This document shows, one piece after another, positions 1 through 9,367 of a stretch of DNA of 20,138 nucleotides (within the stretch, counting starts at the first letter, position 1; each line of letters starts with the position of its first letter). The DNA lies in assembly GCA_022539475.1 (NCBI GenBank), contig VCMS01000533.1:1-20138 (forward strand), in the 5' to 3' direction. The translations under genes were made by a program, and so were the position numbers. The notes beneath the pieces were generated by a model, which was not told the origin of the DNA, made no database searches, and worked only from the letters and a program-made list of their open reading frames with translations. The DNA is from Gracilaria domingensis. Taxonomy: Eukaryota; Rhodophyta; Florideophyceae; Gracilariales; Gracilariaceae.

Positions 1-1428
1 CCTCCGGAGGCCGAGGGGCGCCCCGGCCGGCCCGTCTGGGGGGCATACCGATACGTTACTGCCATTCGATGCTGCGCCTTCCCTCCTGGTGGTAAAGGCA
101 GGAGACCCTTTGGCAACTATCTTGACCCGATTAGGTTTAGCAAGTAGCGAACGGCACCTTGAAGATGCTTTTCAAGGCCATTCCGCTACGGGTCGCCGGC
201 CCATCTCTGTAGGCACGAACGATGAGCGCCCAGCCCTCGACCTCTTTTTACCAACCGTGGTCTCTAGTTGCCGGCCCATCCTTTTGGACCGTTCTTGCTG
301 GATAGTGACTGCTGCCACTTAACTACACTTTCAGGTCTCCGACTTATGAATTCGCACGGAGCAGGTGACGATGATCGTTAGCGAGAGAACTAACTCGCAC
401 AGCTTATAATCGCGTACTGGAACTCACCACCGGCACCTGGTAATCAGCAAGAAGATATGGATATCCATCAAACCATCTAACAGACCTTGTCACACTCGTG
501 GCTCAAGCATGCGGATCTCACTGCTCGCTGCACTGTGAAGCACTCGGCGACACGTGAATGACACACAGTACGGAGTACCGACGGTCGCAGACCACGCGTC
601 TACGTCTCCTCATCACCAGTGCGCACTTTGAGATTAATCGTGGACTGCCGGTGCTTTCGCTTCGGATACAATCGAGAAAACGAAGTCTTCTCTCTGATCA
701 CGCTAACGTCTTCGCAATCTCACACAGCCACACAGAGTCCGCCATTTGTCTCGACTTGCAGGTATATCGACCGTATTGTCTCATCCGCTAATCTAGACCG
801 TACTGGCACTTGCCGACTGTCTTATGCCTAGGGTTCGAGAGTGCCTCGCGCTCGACTCGAAACCATTGTGGATCTCTCCCGAGTCTCTGTCGCTCTCGGA
901 TGAGCACGTCAGTTGGGCCCGACCAACGGCTGACACTTGTCCTAAGCCTAAAAATTGTCGAGTCCGAACGCTATTCGGTGGACGCGCTGCCTTTAGTATC
1001 GCGTGAGGTGCAATGGCCCCAGGTAGGACAGCCGCCCTGCCGTGCGGTGGGAATCAAAGTTTCGCATTGTATCTGTTGGCAACCCTGTTCGAACCACCGG
1101 GAGCAGCTGCTTGTGCCAGCCCACCTCGCCAGGGTTCACCACAGGTGGAATCCAATTCGGGTGCGAACGTCCCGGCAGGGGACAACAGGACGATCCCCAT
1201 CGGCAAGAGGTCTAATGGCCCAGTACCACCCGTGAGATACACGGCGGCCGGGCTCCAAGCAACCTATGGTTTAGGCGCTAGAAGCAATGAGGCTGCCATT
1301 TGGAAAGCTGAAGCTCTGACCGTAGGAAGAAGAGAAGTAGCAGAGGAAAGAAGTCGAAGTAGCCAGAGAAAAAGCAAGAGGAACTCCGGCGGTAGCCGAG
1401 TTCCGAAATTCGGATTTCGTCGAGTTCC
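1..1428. other. Upstream region without a supported gene
   Basis: Open frames here are short, overlap each other on both strands and carry no recognisable motif. The stretch may hold the 5' LTR and leader of the Ty3 element that follows, but I found no matching copy after the element and no convincing primer-binding site. An 11-base motif, gccggcccatc, occurs twice at 195-205 and 270-280. The first 34 bases are very GC-rich with overlapping short palindromes. From about 1013 a frame stays open to 1450; it is rich in Gly, Arg and Ser and could be the start of Gag, but I cannot show this. Confidence 0.4.
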
Positions 1429-2509
1429 AGGGTGCTTCAGAGACGGATAAGGGGGGCCGTTCGACGCCTCAAGCTGTTGGGTAACAACGCAAGTGACTCT
1501 TCAAAAGGTATTGGACTACGCGCAGCGTATCCGCCTGGGCGCGACCGGTCGCACGATACTCCAGCTCGTGGCAGAAGGTGGCCAGGTGGGCCTAAACGTA
1601 TGCAGCTAACCCTAACGGAAAAGTTTTCCCCGGGATTCCGAACCCATTTCCTATCCCTTGTGGTTTTCTCAGTCTGTATCCGCACGGCCTGGGATCAGAA
1701 CGGCTTTCCCACGAGGGTGCCGCTCTGTATCTTTTTCAGTTTTTCCTCCATGGGCAAGGGCACGACCATGTGGTTTCTAAAATCTCCGGAACTACGGACC
1801 TCTTCGATGCAACCGATCGGGAACTCCTTAGGTCCTATCCAGAGGTTGTGCACTACCTTTTGGAAACATATGCGACGGATGACGTCATCATGGACGCCCA
1901 TCAGGAAGTTATATCCTACAAGCAAGGTTCGAACGTAACTGGGAAGGACTGCGCAGACCAGCTTTGGAGAAAGGCCTATAGGTGTGGGAATGTGTTTTCC
2001 GAGAATCGGCTAAAGCAGCACTTCATCCTGGATTGCTGCCTGCCATCAGTACGCACGTTCGAAATCACCATATAGACAACTTCAACCTCTCCTACAGGTA
2101 GTTAGTGAATTATGCCGAAGGTTACGGAAAGACCTACCGGACTTTTCGTCGGGTACCGGATCATGAGGCCAGAGAAAGAGCAACTCCCGTCAGGAAAAGT
2201 TCCCAGTCCCATTTGGTTGAGAGCTCTAAAAGCAGTGCCTTAGGTTTATACGGAGACGACGGAAATTTACTCGCAGTTTCCTTTGGTTCCGCTCCGTCAG
2301 GTACACCTTCCATACCGTCGACAGGAACAAAAACCTCTTCAGGGCAGCCTACGCCGAAGTATTCTCCGGTACAACCACGTAGGGATGTCTTTCAACGCTC
2401 CTGTCAGGCTAGCTACATATGCCTGTCAACGGTTACTCCATGCGATTGCATGAAGTTCTTACCAAAGAAAACGAAGGACAAACTCATGGCCTTAAGGAAT
2501 GAGAACTAG
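1429..2509 (+). pseudogene. Gag-like capsid region with a degenerate zinc knuckle, frame-broken
   Basis: Gag would form the retroelement's cytoplasmic particle and bind its RNA. The clearest piece lies at about 1705-2075, where the frame reads through FFLHGQGHDHVV, then YPEVVHYLLETYATDDV, ISYKQG and LWRKAYRCGNVFSE, a composition and spacing that I associate with Ty3-type Gag of fungi and protists. A second piece at 2105-2509 is Ser/Pro-rich and ends in a nucleocapsid-like stretch (YICLSTVTPCDC, then a Lys-rich tail). It resembles a CCHC knuckle, but a leading Cys is replaced by Ser and no His is present. The N-terminal part before 1700 passes through more than one frame. The assignment rests on position and recalled family style, not on a search. 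Confidence 0.65.
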
Positions 2510-2530
2510 CAGGCACGGAGGTCCGAAGGA

Positions 2531-3250
2531 GTGTTCAACTGTCAGGCTCCACGCTACACGTCGTCTCCTGGTACCTCGAGGTACGCTACCCCGTCGGAAA
2601 CGCCAGCCAAGGCTCCACGAGTTAACAACATCTCGGCTCCAGTCGATGAAGTTGCCCAGGAACACCCGACGGATATTCCAGAAGATGTGCAGGCCACTGG
2701 TCACGCGTATGCCATTGGTGGAGAAACGCAGTCGGAAAACGCGTAGAGGAGCCGCTTGAGGCGCGCCGCCCCTCTCAGGATTCTAGCCTCACCGCCGAAG
2801 GTGAAGAAATTTGTCCAAGGGAATCTCATAAGCCTTCGGATACTCAACCGTCGGTGCCACCAAAACAAGACAGAAGTTTGGCACAATGGGGTGACGAATT
2901 GGAGAGCAAAGCGGATTCTCCAATATGTATCCTACGGAAGGAGAATTACAAAGTAAGACACACCATTGGCTTAACTGCCTCAAAGTCACGGGTCGTCACC
3001 AGCGTCCTGAAAACTGGAGCAGGGCCGAACTTGGTCTACCCAAAGGTTTTACCGGCTGGTTGGGAGGACGAGGTGAAGGTTAGAAGGACTTCAAGGGTAG
3101 CTGACGCATCAAAGCGACCAATGGACATTAAAAGAATCATCCCTTTGCTTACAGATTGGCGACCTTCGGGTCCGTACTTGGTTCCTTGTTTGTCCTACCT
3201 TAGGTGCCGAATGTCTCCTTGGGACGTCTTTCATCGACCGATACGTGAAG
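2531..3250 (+). pseudogene. Gag-Pol linker and retropepsin-like protease, catalytic Asp replaced
   Basis: The protease would cut the Gag-Pol polyprotein inside the particle. Residues 2531-2950 form a Pro/Glu-rich linker. The protease follows: LKTGAGPNLVYPKVLPAGW around 3007-3066 is the active-site loop of the D-T/S-G aspartic proteases, and LGTSFIDRYV at 3219-3248, in another frame, is the usual ILG-x-x-F-I-D end of the fold. The catalytic Asp codon is AAA (Lys) at 3010-3012, so this copy could not be an active protease. At least one frame change lies between the two motifs. The length, about 90 residues between motifs, fits the family. Confidence 0.75.
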
Positions 3251-3925
3251 GCAATCTACCCCGGGCTCCAGAAGGATTCCTTCTACCGCACCCGTTCAGT
3301 GGCGATTATCGGTTCCAAATCTGGTCCCGACGCCCACCCACGTCGCCCTCCGTTGGCGAAGATTACCGTTTCCAATAAGGTTCGGTTATCACGGGCGATA
3401 AAAATACCGCCCATGACGCAGATTGCCGCTCTGACTCACTGCAAAACCGCTGGTCTGGTGACGCTTCAGAATCATCCGAAGACGATTCAGCGTCATCTTT
3501 CCTTAATGGGCAATGGAATTATGGACTGCAGACCGAGGGTTCCCTTTTTGGTTAAGATGAGTAACTTCCGGGACCGCCCGGTACGCTTACCAAAGGGTAC
3601 TGTCATTGGTATTGCACTACCAGCTCCAATGGCCATCATGGAAACCTCATGGGATGAACTCACCTCCAATGACGGCGAGGACGTCGAGACTTGGGAGGGG
3701 GAGATAAATCTAGGAGAGAAATTCGAATCCTACCGTCCACAGGTTATAGAGCTCCTTCGAGAATTTAGATCCATGTGGTCTGGCCAATTGGGAGAAATAA
3801 GAGCCACAAAGCACCGTATAGACCTTAAGGATGACGCCAAGCCGGTGTACCAACACCTGTACCGTACAGGTCTTAAGGGACGCGAGATCGTCGCGGAACA
3901 ACTGGCGAAGATGCGCAAAAGCTAG
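3251..3925 (+). pseudogene. Pol spacer between protease and reverse transcriptase
   Basis: This frame continues from the end of the protease fold and carries the stretch that usually links Ty3 protease to RT. It has a basic segment (IKIPPMTQIAAL), a hydrophobic patch (VRLPKGTVIGIALP) and then the acidic segment leading into RT, with HRIDLKDDAKPVYQHLYR at about 3811-3864, matching the conserved H-x-I-x-l lead-in of Ty3 reverse transcriptases. The frame stops at 3923-3925 where the RT frame takes over, so a one-base change lies at about 3910-3920. No enzymatic activity belongs to this part. Confidence 0.72.
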
Positions 3926-4688
3926 CGTCATCGAGCCAGCCCCGCCACACGAATCCCAATGGGCAAGTCCTTTTGTTCTCGCGGCGAAGAAGTACGGGTC
4001 CGTAAGGTTTTGCATTGACTACCGAAGGCTAAATGCGATGAACAAACGGGACAGTTATCCAATTCCTAGAATGGATGATTGCCAGGACTCCTTAGGCCAA
4101 GCAACGGTATCCACCACGCTGGATGCCAATTGGGGCTATTGGCAGATACCAATGGACGACGACGCGAAGTGTCTGACGACGTTCACAACCCATGAAGATC
4201 TATTCCGTTTCACACGGATGCCATTTGGTTTGATGAACGCACCGGCGACTTTCCAACGGGCAATGGATATAATACTATTCAGAGTGAAATGGAAGTTTGC
4301 CTTGGTTTATCTGGACGACGTAATTATATTTTCGAAAACCGTTCGGGAACATTTCACCCATGTGAAGTTAATCCTGAGGATTCTCCGTGAGGCTGGAATT
4401 ACATTGAAGCTGCCGAAGTGCTTCTTTTTCCAGGCCTCAATGGATTACCTTGGCCAGGTGGTTCGTCCTGGAAAGCCTCAGGTCGCCAAAAGGACTACGG
4501 ACGCTATCCAATTGGCGAAACCACCGAAAACCCACACGGAAGTGCGCTCTTTCCATGGGCTTTGTAATGTTTACCGTAGGTTTGTTCAAGGGTTTTCGAA
4601 GATTGCAGCACCTCTCAACAAAATGCTCAAGAAAGGTATGCCATCAGAATTCGATCGTCTAACGGATGAGCAGTACGAATCATTTTAA
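3921..4688 (+). pseudogene. Reverse transcriptase domain (Ty3/gypsy), ended by a premature TAA
   Basis: RNA-dependent DNA polymerase that would copy the element's RNA in the particle. Motifs run in order: ASPFVLAAKK, then FCIDYRRLNAMNKRDSYPIP, then the LDANWGYWQIPMDDD block, FTRMPFGLMNAPATFQRAMD, and the catalytic YLDD at 4308-4319, followed by LKLPKCFFF, YLG and the thumb with VRSFHGLCNVYRRFV. The usual L-D-L-x-x-G-Y-w has Asn and Trp variants here. Key aspartates are present. The frame ends at TAA 4686-4688 inside the conserved F-x-x-L-K segment that normally joins RT to RNase H, so the stop is internal to the ancestral protein; the same frame reopens at once. Confidence 0.92.
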
Positions 4689-5390
4689 ACCTTGAAGGAT
4701 AAGCTACTGAATCCTCCCGTACTGGCATTACCGAAGCCGGATAAACATTGTATTTTGGAGACCGACGCTTCCGATGGCCAGATTGAATGCGTTCTCCTAC
4801 AGGAGCAGGAATCTCCAAAAGACTATCGACCTATTGGTTACTGGAGTAGGAGTCTGAACAGCGCCGAAAGGAACTACAGCACTACCGAAAGAGAATGCCT
4901 TACCATCGTTTGGGCAATGCTCACCTTGAGGCCTTACCTCGAAAAAGTTCGCTTCACCATCAGGACAGATCATCACTCCCTCCGTTGTCTATTGAATATG
5001 ATGGACGCCTCCAGCAGGCTGGCGAGGTGGAGGCTACGGCTTTCTGAGTTCGAATACGATGTAACCTACAGGCCGGGAGTTAAACACCAATCGGCTGATG
5101 CGCTTAGCCGAATATTTACTGATGGAGATGACAACGCCCATCTGGATGACGAAATACCAACGCCGAACCTCGATGGGTACGAAACGGATCCTGAAGATGA
5201 TTTCCTGGTTGCTACCGTACGCTGTTCCAATGTTGAGATTGACCCTACGGAGGTCTACACAGTGGACTGGCCGCAGGAGTGCCAGCATGAGAAATTGGAC
5301 CTAGAGGCTAATGCAATTCTGGCAGAGGAAAAGGAGCTACTTCCAATCACGTTAGAAAATCTCCTACAGACTCAGAAAGCAGACGAGTTC
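4689..5390 (+). pseudogene. RNase H domain and RNase H-integrase linker
   Basis: RNase H would remove the RNA strand after copying. ILETDASDGQIECVLLQ at about 4752-4802 is the first catalytic block; the usual small residues in the G-x-G-A-V-L part are changed to Q-I-E-C, a sign of decay. YSTTERECLTIVWAM holds the second acidic residue, and FTIRTDHHSLRCLL and QSADALSRI (to about 5112) complete the Ty3-type domain. From 5113 to 5390 comes an acidic linker (DPEDDF, EAEE-type runs) without a known fold. The frame is the same as that of RT and stays open up to 5726. Confidence 0.9.
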
Positions 5391-6224
5391 TGCAAAAAGA
5401 AGGCACACCTCGTTGGGACCAAGGGATGCCTGTTTGATTTTGACGGCTTCGGATTACTCTGCCGAAGGTCTCCGCTGGATGGTTCCATCCAGAAGGTCAT
5501 TCCCAAATCCTTACGCGCTCGCTTTCTCTACTTCGCCCACTACCCACGGTTCGCTGGTCATCTTGGAGGTACTTGTATGTACCAGACTCTTAGGAAGCAT
5601 TTCTACCACCTGTTTCTGGCTAATGACCTTTGGAACACGGCGAAGACCTGTGCTTCAAGCGCAAAAGCTCGTGGAACTCGAGTGCGCCATCAGGCTAAGC
5701 TCAAGTTGTTCCCAGCGGCTGGTCCATAGGAATTTATCGCGATGGATATCCTTGGACCACTCTCGAAGTCGGTGCATGGCAACCAGTTCGTCTTGGCTAT
5801 CACCGACAGGTTTACCAGAAGCACAAGGGCTATCCCGCTCAAGAACACTACCGCAACGGATTTGGCAATGGCGTTCCTTACACACTGGGTTTAACCTTAT
5901 GGCTTGCCTCTCTATATCCTGACGGATAATGGTAGTCAGTTCGTGTCGAAGTCCTTTTCGCACGTCTGTGCTACCTTAGGTATCAAGCATGTCACGACGA
6001 CAGCTTATCATTCGCAGACCAATGGACAGGTAGAGCGGTTCAACAAAACGCTGGTTAACCGTTTGGTACACTACACTGCTGAGCACCAACTAGACTGGGA
6101 CGACTACGTGAAACCATTGGTCTATGCTTACAATACTCAGGTTCGTAAGTCCACAGGCACCACGCCATTTGATCTGACTCTTACCCGGCAGCCCTTGCCA
6201 CTCTCCGTCTCTCCGTGGATGTGA
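5391..6224 (+). pseudogene. Integrase: zinc-binding and D,D-35-E catalytic core with two stops
   Basis: Integrase would join element cDNA to the chromosome. The H-H-C-C zinc module is around 5540-5660: HYPRFAGHLG supplies both His and TCASSA the Cys pair, but the last Cys is Ser (AGC at 5658-5660). The catalytic triad is complete: Asp 5745-5747 in MDILGPL, Asp 5925-5927 in LTDNGSQF, and Glu 6033-6035 in NGQVERFNKT, with exactly 35 residues between the last two. Two stops interrupt the frame, TAG 5727-5729 and TAA 5892-5894. The first sits where the family often has Trp before E-F-I, so a TGG to TAG change is plausible. Confidence 0.92.
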
Positions 6225-7200
6225 AGACCTCTTGGTTCCCTCAGGGCATCACCGAAGGCATGACTCCGACGCAGGCTAAACGATATGCACGCCGAAGGAT
6301 TGATGACATACTCCATACGGCTCGCACCACGCTTTCGCGAGCCCAGCTCAGGTACAAGGCAAACTTCGGTAAAGCCGTTCGCTACACTGCTTCCTTCAAG
6401 GCTGGAACGATTGTCTATCTGGACAGGGCTCCCTCGGAGAAGCCATTGGATGAAATGGAACAAGCCTCAAGGAAACTACTACCGAAGTCTACAGGACCTT
6501 ACAAGGTCTTGCGTTCTACCTCCCACACGGTTGTGATCGAACGAGATGGCCTAGAGGACACGGTAACAATTGACCGTGTTTCTGCTGCCCCGGTGATACC
6601 CGAAGAAGGAACGACATACCCTGAGAAAACGTTCTTCAATGACGGTGACCAGTTGCAGCCAACGGCCAAGCCTCTGACTGACGAGGCATGCTCTCCAAGA
6701 GGTGACTCCCCATCACGCTCAGATACTTCCAACGGTTCCCCAGACGACCCTGCTAAGAACGCTCCCAGCTTCGCTCCCAGTGGCTCAGTAACCGCCGATT
6801 CCGTTCCAGGATCTACAGCGAAGGCGGTAAGCTCGGACCCCTCCTTGGGTCACACCAAACCGTTCGGATCGGGCGAAGGTGCCTCTAACTCCAGTGGCTA
6901 CGCCCAGTTGGATGAGATGGACCTTCCTGAGGAGGCATTTGAACCTTTGGTCGATGGCTCTGATGCCGACGATAAGCCTTCTGCCAAGGCTGAGCTCCCG
7001 CCTCCTCCAGAATTTGGCCCTTTCGATAAGATGGATTTGCCAGAAGAGGTTCTACCTAAGGAGTACGTGGTTGACCACATTTTCTCCGCAGGTATCGATG
7101 ACGACGGTAATGTCATCTATAAGGTCCGTTGGTACGGTTATCCACCGGAGTTTGATTAATGGGAGCCAAGGTAGGACATCCCGGCGAACTTTATCCGACG
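6215..7200 (+). pseudogene. Integrase C-terminal part with Ser/Pro-rich tail and interrupted chromodomain
   Basis: After a one-base frame change, the integrase tail continues with KFGKA-type basic sequence (YKANFGKAVRYTASFKAG) and the G-P-Y-K-V-L block (KSTGPYKVLRSTSHTVVIER at about 6484-6543), the usual end of Ty3 integrases. About 170 residues rich in Ser, Pro and Asp follow, with a doubled motif, LDEMDLPEEAFEP and FDKMDLPEEVLP. The tail ends in a chromodomain from 7061: EYVVDHIFSAGIDDDGNVIY, then KVRWYGYPPEFD, and WEPR after the stop. In chromoviruses this reader directs integration to marked chromatin. TAA at 7157-7159 cuts the chromodomain just before its conserved Trp-Glu-Pro. Confidence 0.88.
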
Positions 7201-7255
7201 GTTTTGGAAGAAACAGGGGCGCATGGAGCGCGCCTCTAAGGAGGGGGCGCATGAC

Positions 7256-7677
7256 CCGTAAGACAGGTAGCCACTTTGTCCACGATGGAAGCGATCCTCA
7301 CGAAGTAATACACTTAGCGGAATTTCTCGCTGTCCGCACTCGTAACTGTACCTCAATTGGTGACTATGCTAACGCGCCACATCACTGGCTTGTTTACAGC
7401 GCGCGCGCGGGTTGCAACGCCGCGCGAAGCGCCATAAAATCTACTACCAATTGCAACAATTTTTTGAAACAGCTTGCCAGGCGGGTTTTCGGCCGAAAAG
7501 AAAGAACTGGCTGTATCTCCGTTCTTGTGCCACGCACAGACGAACGGACACCGGATTCGGAATCTCTAGAATACGCTGATTCCAGCCCAAATTAAACGAT
7601 TTCGAGACTGCGCACCAAACTGGCGCTAGAAAGCACGCAGGAACCGTTGGCACTGTTCAAAAAATCTACCAATTACT
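7256..7677. other. Non-coding stretch after the Ty3 element
   Basis: No frame here has a recognisable product. It should contain the 3' LTR if the element was complete, but I see no segment clearly repeated from 1-1428. It holds a run of alternating GC at about 7400-7410 and an AT-rich patch near 7460-7470. The minus-strand gene that follows ends at 7678 with a stop codon overlapping an AATAAA-like signal on that strand. Confidence 0.4.
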
Positions 7678-8886
7678 TTATTTGATCAACCGATGGCTCT
7701 TGGCACTACCTTCGCGTGCGTGTACACCAATGGAGTCGCACAATACGGCTCCACAGTAGCAGAGGTGGACAATTGTTGCCGTGGCAACCGGCTGACCCAA
7801 ATTGGCTCCGACATGCAGCGACTGTGACGCTGGTCCCGTGCACAGCGGGAAGAAGCTGAAACACTTTCTGTTGGAACGACCTCTGGAAGGAACATAGATC
7901 CGTGCTGAACCATCTTCACCATTAGGACCGCTTGCACCAACTTTCTCACCCGTTTCTGTAGGACTCGCGCTTAGCCTGCGGTGTGGAAGGATCCGATGGG
8001 GCGAAGAAAGCATCGCAACTCCCTCACTGGGCGCATCAACTCTCTGTGGAGCGCCATAATTTCGCCTTTGGCGCTTAAGCGATCCTCCCATTGGTGGCCT
8101 AGAAGCCGTTTCGAGGATCGAATCAGGAGCTTCTGAGCCTTCGAAGGCCTGCGAGGAGAGCAACGTCGGCTGCACCCGCTGATTTAGGGCTTCTACCACC
8201 GCCGTGCTGAGTCGCTGCTGGTATCGATACAGTATCTCTGACAAATCCTTCTCGAGTTTTTGGGTGCTTTCCTTGAGGATTTCCTCCAGACCTGGATGCA
8301 GTTCTGCCGCCTGTCCAACAAGGGACTCGTGCCTTCGGGAGCGACGCAGCCAGGAACGGGCCGTTGTCGCAATGTCTCTCAGCCTCCACTGGCCCTTGTA
8401 ATCTTGGCTACTTATCTCTGCGGCAAGTTTCTCGAATGCGGCGAGCACCTCGGGAACTAGACAGGTCGTACTGTCCGAATAGAGTTCTATCGAAACTGGA
8501 TGTACTGCGCGCTCTATATGACAGCTTTCCGCTGGTTAAACGCTAGTGCCTACAGTCCCCGAAGCAGCCCCCATGGACGGAGTGGGCGCTGTGGCTCTAG
8601 GTTGCACAGTCTCAGCGTCCGTGAGTGGGACAGTCGCCCATGGCAAAACGGGTTCCACGACCTCGGGAACAATAGGTGATTCCGTTGCCTGTTGGACCAT
8701 CACTAGGGCATAAACATCTTCCGCACTGTCAGAGATGGCGGGTAGATCCAACTCCACGTTGTCGGGCGCTAGACATGCCGACACAAAACCTCTCCCTCTG
8801 GGATAGTAGTCGGGTACTTTCCGACGAGGCACCCCTTCTGGATTAGATCTCGAAGGGAATGCTGGGTACGTCCGTGTTTCCGGGAT
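7678..8886 (-). pseudogene. Unrecognised minus-strand gene of about 400 codons with one internal stop
   Basis: One minus-strand frame is open from 8886 down to 7678 except for a single TAA at 8534-8536. The N-terminal third is Pro/Val/Thr-rich (PDYYPRGRGFVSACLAP, then VPEVVEPVLPWATVP). After the stop the frame continues naturally into a predicted helical, charged region (LAAFEKLAAEISSQDYKG, then KESTQKLEKDLSEILYRYQQ), likely a coiled coil, then a basic Ser/Pro-rich segment and a Cys-containing tail. I know no family with this layout. It lies antisense just after the Ty3 relic and could be an accessory antisense frame of that element, a Gag-like protein of another element, or a host gene. No start codon can be fixed: the frame opens without an ATG near 8886. 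Confidence 0.45.
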
Positions 8887-9367
8887 GCTAGTTTACAGTC
8901 CAAAAATCGCAGAAAAAAAATGCTAGTATTTTATATGTTAAATTGCGATTAGTGGAAGTTTGAAGTGGAAGAAAAACTAGAGTAAACTCCAGATTCTACA
9001 GTATGGTTTGAATGGAATACTAGGCTTGACTTTCAAACTACGAGGTATTTCTAAGAAATATGAAAGTTGCTAGAATCTTAGAACTAACTTCCATTTCTGC
9101 TAGTTCACTAGTACTACCGGTCCATCGGTCCAAAAGAGCCATCGGTCCGAAAGCACGGTGGAAGTTCCATCCTAGCAGAAATGAATGTTATTGATGCAGT
9201 ATTGCAGGTTCATGCAAGGTATAGCACCACATGAAAACAGGTCCAAACCGGTCATCGTACACATCTCCACCCTACTTCTCACCCCCGAAAATCCATTCTG
9301 ACATCACCAAAGAAGCCCTGTATCATTTGGAAGACAATTACGCATCGAAACTCACCGAATAGATACC
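8887..9367. other. AT-rich non-coding stretch
   Basis: No coding frame is supportable. The composition shifts to AT-rich from about 8900 to 9110. The stretch contains the inverted repeat at 9086-9189 and a short direct repeat, catcggtcc, at about 9123-9131 and 9140-9148. It may be the 3' flank of the intron-rich minus-strand locus to its right. Confidence 0.4.
9086..9189. repeat. Imperfect inverted repeat, 18-base arms
   Basis: Arm 9086-9103 (aacttccatttctgctag) pairs with 9172-9189 at 16 of 18 positions across a 68-base interior. The interior has two copies of catcggtcc. This could be the end of a small non-autonomous element, or chance structure in AT-rich DNA. I see no target-site duplication. 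Confidence 0.5.

Larger units (their letters stand above)
1429..7255 (+). mobile_element. Decayed Ty3/gypsy chromovirus-like LTR retrotransposon, LTRs not located
   Basis: The parts appear in canonical Ty3/gypsy order on one strand: Gag, aspartic protease, reverse transcriptase, RNase H, integrase and a C-terminal chromodomain. The order RT, RNase H, IN separates it from Ty1/copia, where integrase precedes RT. A purine run at 7229-7241 just after the chromodomain could be the polypurine tract. The coding frame is broken by stops at 4686-4688, 5727-5729, 5892-5894 and 7157-7159, and by frame changes near 3920 and 6215 and several within gag and protease. I compared the flanks by eye and saw no LTR pair, so the outer limits are only the limits of recognisable coding sequence. 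Confidence 0.88.

Noticed and set aside
89..322. Open frame of 77 codons on the plus strand
   Set aside because: No motif, no start context, and no support from neighbouring sequence; this length is expected by chance at this GC content.
810..1235. Two overlapping plus-strand frames of up to 141 codons
   Set aside because: Neither has a recognisable domain; they overlap a third frame that could be the Gag start. None can be preferred.
7395..7415. Alternating GC run as a Z-DNA or regulatory element
   Set aside because: Only about ten bases long and without any other signal.
1273..7636. Shared word ggcgctagaa at about 1273 and 7624 as a possible LTR match
   Set aside because: The similarity does not extend beyond about ten bases on either side, so it does not define an LTR pair.
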